The notes below the pieces were generated by a model. The model was not told where the DNA came from and ran no database searches. It saw only the letters and a list, made by a program, of their open reading frames with translations. Shown one piece after another: positions 19,532 to 21,921 of a stretch of DNA of 21,921 nucleotides. Source of the stretch: an uncultured Planctomycetaceae bacterium (GTDB lineage Bacteria; Planctomycetota; Planctomycetia; Pirellulales; Lacipirellulaceae); contig CALMBE010000682.1 of the NCBI GenBank assembly GCA_937860165.1, positions 1 through 21,921 of the forward strand. The letters run 5' to 3'. The position numbers and the translations under genes are program-made. The stretch's first letter is position 1. Every line of letters starts with the position of its first letter.

Positions 19532-21119
19532 CTTCGGTGTCCGCAGTTCCCAGGGTCGCCTTCAAGTCCCCCAGGCAATCGCGCAGGACAGCCAGTTGCC
19601 GGTCGAGTGCTTCTTGATCGATCCGCACACGTTCGAGTATCTTGTCGCTGGACGAGCGAATTGTCTCGGCCGAGGTGCGAATCTTGTCCAAGTTCTGCAC
19701 ATGTCGCTCGATATCGAGGATCGATTTGTCGATCTTGGCGAAATCAAACTCCTGGTGCTCCTTGGCTTGACTGCTCCTGACGCACAACGCCCGTGCGATC
19801 TCCAGTGCTGCCTTGAAATGCGAATCGGTGGCCGGATTCTCGGCATCCCACACCACCAACAAATCGTTGCCGATGCGCCGCAAGGGTTCGCACAATTCCG
19901 GGGCCGAACGCGCTGAAAAAATAAATATCCCCAGCTGGGCGTCGCGATTCTTGCGAGCCTTTTCAATTTCCTCGCGGGCACTCGAAAGCGTGTAACTGGA
20001 ATCTTCCTTGGCCTCGACGGCAATCCGGGCACCAGCCGCCGCGCTGTCGCAGCCGAGCTCGATCACCGCGTCGCCGATTTTGCAACTCTTGATCAGTCCC
20101 ACTCGATCGCTGGTGTTTTCGACCAATTCCCCCCGAGGATTACAATCCTGGGCCAAGAACTCCAACACGGCCCCCTCGAACGTGGCACCGTGTAACGTCC
20201 CCCGGGCTTCGACGCGGCGCGTGGTGACCAACTCTCGCAAAGCGAGTTTGACCTCTTCCTGGAAATCCGCCGCCGACTTGATGTGGGCCCCCAGAATCGT
20301 TTCCAGATGGTTTTGCATTTTCTTAAGTGACGACTGATCGTTGTCGAGTGAAAACTCCTTGGTAATGATTTCTTGGGCCGTGTTGACCTTTTTCACTAAG
20401 CGACTCAAAGCGGAATTCTCTTCGTCGAGCGAAAACTCTTTGACCACTTCGTCGATCTTGAGCTTCATGTTGTTAGTAAAATCGCCGTGCTTGCCGGTCA
20501 ACTCCCGCAACATCCGACACAGGGCACTCTCTGCGTTGTCGAGTGAAAACTCGGAAGTGAAGCGCTCGCTTTGCTGCTTGAGCTCCGTTTCAACCAGTTT
20601 CTTAAGCGTCCCCAAGAGCCCATTGGCCTGCTGCGGATCGAGCATCCGAAAGAGCGGGCTCGTTTGGCCGATGTGCGAGACCATCGTCTTGGCCAGTTGC
20701 GAATCCTCGCCCTCGACCAGCGACCGAATCATTTTCCCCACTTCGCCGTCCGACGAAGACAGTTGCTTGACGCGCTGAGTAAATTGTCCATTCTCAGGGT
20801 CGAAGTAGGTTCCCAGCGAATCTTCGATCCGCTGCTTGGCATGTTCCGCATGGGTTTGCAACTGCTTGCCGAGCGAAGTGAGCAACCGATCGGTTTCGCG
20901 CTTCACGAAATCGGCGTCCATGGTCGCCACGGCCCGCCGCAGTGTCAGCACACCGATCTTGAGGGCCTCGAGGGCAAACTCCTCCCGCTCGGGGCCCTCG
21001 GCGTACTTGCCCAACTCAGCGATCGTGTCCTGATCGACGACGTTAAGCTCCAAGTTCATCCGAAACGGCAAATCCTCGTGAGTCGTCTCCGCTACGTAGC
21101 GATCCAAAGTGCCCGACAT
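19509..21119 (-). CDS. Coiled-coil protein with nuclease-like (PD-(D/E)XK, RmuC/DUF2130-like) core
   Basis: Encodes 536 residues. The ATG at 21119 has GGAGG nine bases upstream. Residues 1-180 are helical. Three spaced copies of an EFSLD repeat follow at 190-194, 228-232 and 255-259; the first two are followed by (N/E)xxSAL(S/C)R and the third by the divergent NDQSSLKK. At about 305-405 a compact alpha/beta part has FEGAVLEFL (E315), GDAVIELG (D350) and RIAVEAKED (E369-x-K371), with LGIFIFSA after it. This layout recalls the PD-(D/E)XK fold in RmuC and DUF2130 proteins. A C-terminal coiled coil (about 455-525) ends the protein. Nuclease activity is inference; the specific family is unknown. 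It overlaps the end of the ATPase gene. Confidence 0.8.
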   Translation of the reverse strand: MSGTLDRYVAETTHEDLPFRMNLELNVVDQDTIAELGKYAEGPEREEFALEALKIGVLTLRRAVATMDADFVKRETDRLLTSLGKQLQTHAEHAKQRIEDSLGTYFDPENGQFTQRVKQLSSSDGEVGKMIRSLVEGEDSQLAKTMVSHIGQTSPLFRMLDPQQANGLLGTLKKLVETELKQQSERFTSEFSLDNAESALCRMLRELTGKHGDFTNNMKLKIDEVVKEFSLDEENSALSRLVKKVNTAQEIITKEFSLDNDQSSLKKMQNHLETILGAHIKSAADFQEEVKLALRELVTTRRVEARGTLHGATFEGAVLEFLAQDCNPRGELVENTSDRVGLIKSCKIGDAVIELGCDSAAAGARIAVEAKEDSSYTLSSAREEIEKARKNRDAQLGIFIFSARSAPELCEPLRRIGNDLLVVWDAENPATDSHFKAALEIARALCVRSSQAKEHQEFDFAKIDKSILDIERHVQNLDKIRTSAETIRSSSDKILERVRIDQEALDRQLAVLRDCLGDLKATLGTADTEATAECES

Positions 21120-21443
21120 GCCGCGTTTCCTCCGCGAGAGAAGTACATTCCATACCAGGCGGGTATCTATGAACACCCGTCTACTAACTGTCAGTATTGC
21201 CGCTCAGCAGCAAGCTGGCAACTGGGGGAGTCTCGCCGCTTGCGGCTTAGCGACCCTCACCTGTGTGGTCTGGCCTAAGAACTCCGGGGACTCACGTCCT
21301 CCGGCTCGCCTTTGTTTCTTTCTGCCTGCTAGCACCCAGGTCGATCTTCCCTCGCCAGAGGCTCTTGGCTACAGTTCCCGGCCTCGATACTGGCCTGGGA
21401 TGTGCTCGTAATCACCGCTCGCAATCCGCGGGAGAATCTCTCC
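21120..21443. other. Intergenic region between divergent genes
   Basis: 324 bases between the coiled-coil gene and the GlsB-like gene. It holds the 17-bp hairpin repeat at 21235-21251 and the GGGAG ribosome-binding site of the GlsB-like gene near 21430. No promoter of good quality and no coding sequence are seen. Confidence 0.4.
21235..21251 (+). repeat. 17-bp repeat GCCGCTTGCGGCTTAGC, copy 2
   Basis: Identical to 12680-12696. The first 12 bases form a hairpin (GCCGC-TT-GCGGC). It lies in the spacer between two divergent genes. Confidence 0.5.
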
Positions 21444-21857
21444 ATGAATACCTTTGATCCCGTTCAGGGAATCGTGCTCAACGATTCGGCCCACCAATTA
21501 GTCAACGATGTGTTGGTGTGGGTCGGTTTTGGCACGGTGGTCGGACTCCTGGCGAAAGCGATCATGCCCGGCCGCGATCCGGGAGGGGCCATCGCCACGA
21601 TCTTCATGGGCATCGGCGGCACAATCATGGGCTGCGGCGTGTGTAGCTACTTCAATCAGGGACAGCGCATCATTCCGATCAGTCCGTTGGGGATGTTGGT
21701 CGGAACCTTGGGGACGCTCATCATTCTGTTTTTCTACAAACTGCTGGGCGGATATTATTTTGTCGAAGGGGAATACGTCACCCAATCCCACCGCCGCCAA
21801 CGCCGCTACGGCAGCCGCACCCGCCGCCGCTACGACTCCGCCGCTTACGAAGACTAG
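21444..21857 (+). CDS. GlsB/YeaQ/YmgE-family (transglycosylase-associated) membrane protein
   Basis: Encodes 137 residues with three membrane helices. The signature is VWVGFGTVVGLLAKAIMPGR and DPGGAIATIFMGIGGTIMG, followed by a helix LGMLVGTLGTLIILFFY. The family is a small stress-linked membrane protein group without known biochemistry. Compared with the usual 80-90 residue size it has a basic C-terminal extension (SHRRQRRYGSRTRRRYDS), which is probably cytoplasmic. The ATG at 21444 has GGGAG nine bases upstream; the longer ORF from 21402 is not chosen. Its stop codon TAG is part of the CTAG end of the following family B element. Confidence 0.88.
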   Translation: MNTFDPVQGIVLNDSAHQLVNDVLVWVGFGTVVGLLAKAIMPGRDPGGAIATIFMGIGGTIMGCGVCSYFNQGQRIIPISPLGMLVGTLGTLIILFFYKLLGGYYFVEGEYVTQSHRRQRRYGSRTRRRYDSAAYED

Positions 21858-21921
21858 GCTTTGTCTCAAGACATGAGCCGTAGGCGCTAGCCTCGGGTTT
21901 TTTCAGGGTTCACCCGACGCT
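21854..21921. repeat. Family B element, second copy, cut by window end
   Basis: Begins CTAGGCTTTGTCTCAAGACA, identical to the left arm of the copy at 17308, and continues with CCGTAGGCGCTAGCCTCGG and, after a variable stretch, TTCACCCGACGCT. The window ends before the right arm. The TAG at 21855-21857 is the stop codon of the GlsB-like gene. Confidence 0.75.

Overview
The window looks like the chromosome of a planctomycete, probably of the Pirellulales. The evidence is three families typical of that group: a pseudopilin with the DUF1559-type H-X9-DG ending, an anti-sigma/pseudopilin hybrid next to an ECF-like sigma factor, and a PEP-CTERM surface protein. Many small palindromic intergenic repeats fit as well. 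The species assignment is inference. Gene density is ordinary and strands are mixed. No rRNA, tRNA, CRISPR array or complete transposase gene was seen.

Layout. 1-539: C-terminus of a CHAT-domain protease-like protein, cut by the window edge. 763-1492: HigBA-type toxin-antitoxin pair with an inverted repeat inside its promoter. 1787-3583 (minus): sigma factor followed by an anti-sigma/pseudopilin hybrid, separated by an intrinsic terminator. 4196-4910: AbrB/VapC toxin-antitoxin pair. 5280-7272 (minus): promoter, then a His/Cys-rich secreted protein, a DUF1559 pseudopilin and a PEP-CTERM protein. 7361-7941: DUF6883-DUF4926 cassette. 7972-9084 (minus): dprA. 9179-9910: DUF2442 protein plus a small membrane protein. 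9927-11416 (minus): a HicA-like toxin gene without a normal start codon, then a HicB half-domain fused in frame to 3-dehydroquinate synthase (aroB). 11644-14063: SDR epimerase and phosphofructokinase. 14084-16560 (minus): ilvB, then a PIN toxin and its small partner. 16931-17155 (minus) and 17476-17808: small membrane proteins. 17887-18585 (minus): rsmE. 18725-19531: ExeA-like AAA ATPase, overlapping tail to tail with a 536-residue coiled-coil protein that carries a nuclease-like core (19509-21119, minus). 21444-21857: GlsB/YeaQ-type membrane protein.

How the parts relate. Core metabolic genes (aroB, pfk, ilvB, rsmE, dprA) are interspersed with four toxin-antitoxin-like modules and a DUF pair that behaves like a cassette. 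The most unusual item is the hicA/hicB-aroB arrangement. A TA module appears to have decayed onto the shikimate gene, so aroB now seems to use the ribosome-binding site of hicB. A second theme is that the intergenic space is filled with at least five families of palindromic elements, two of them present twice. Several lie directly at the ends of genes, and two of them contain the stop codon of the neighbouring gene.
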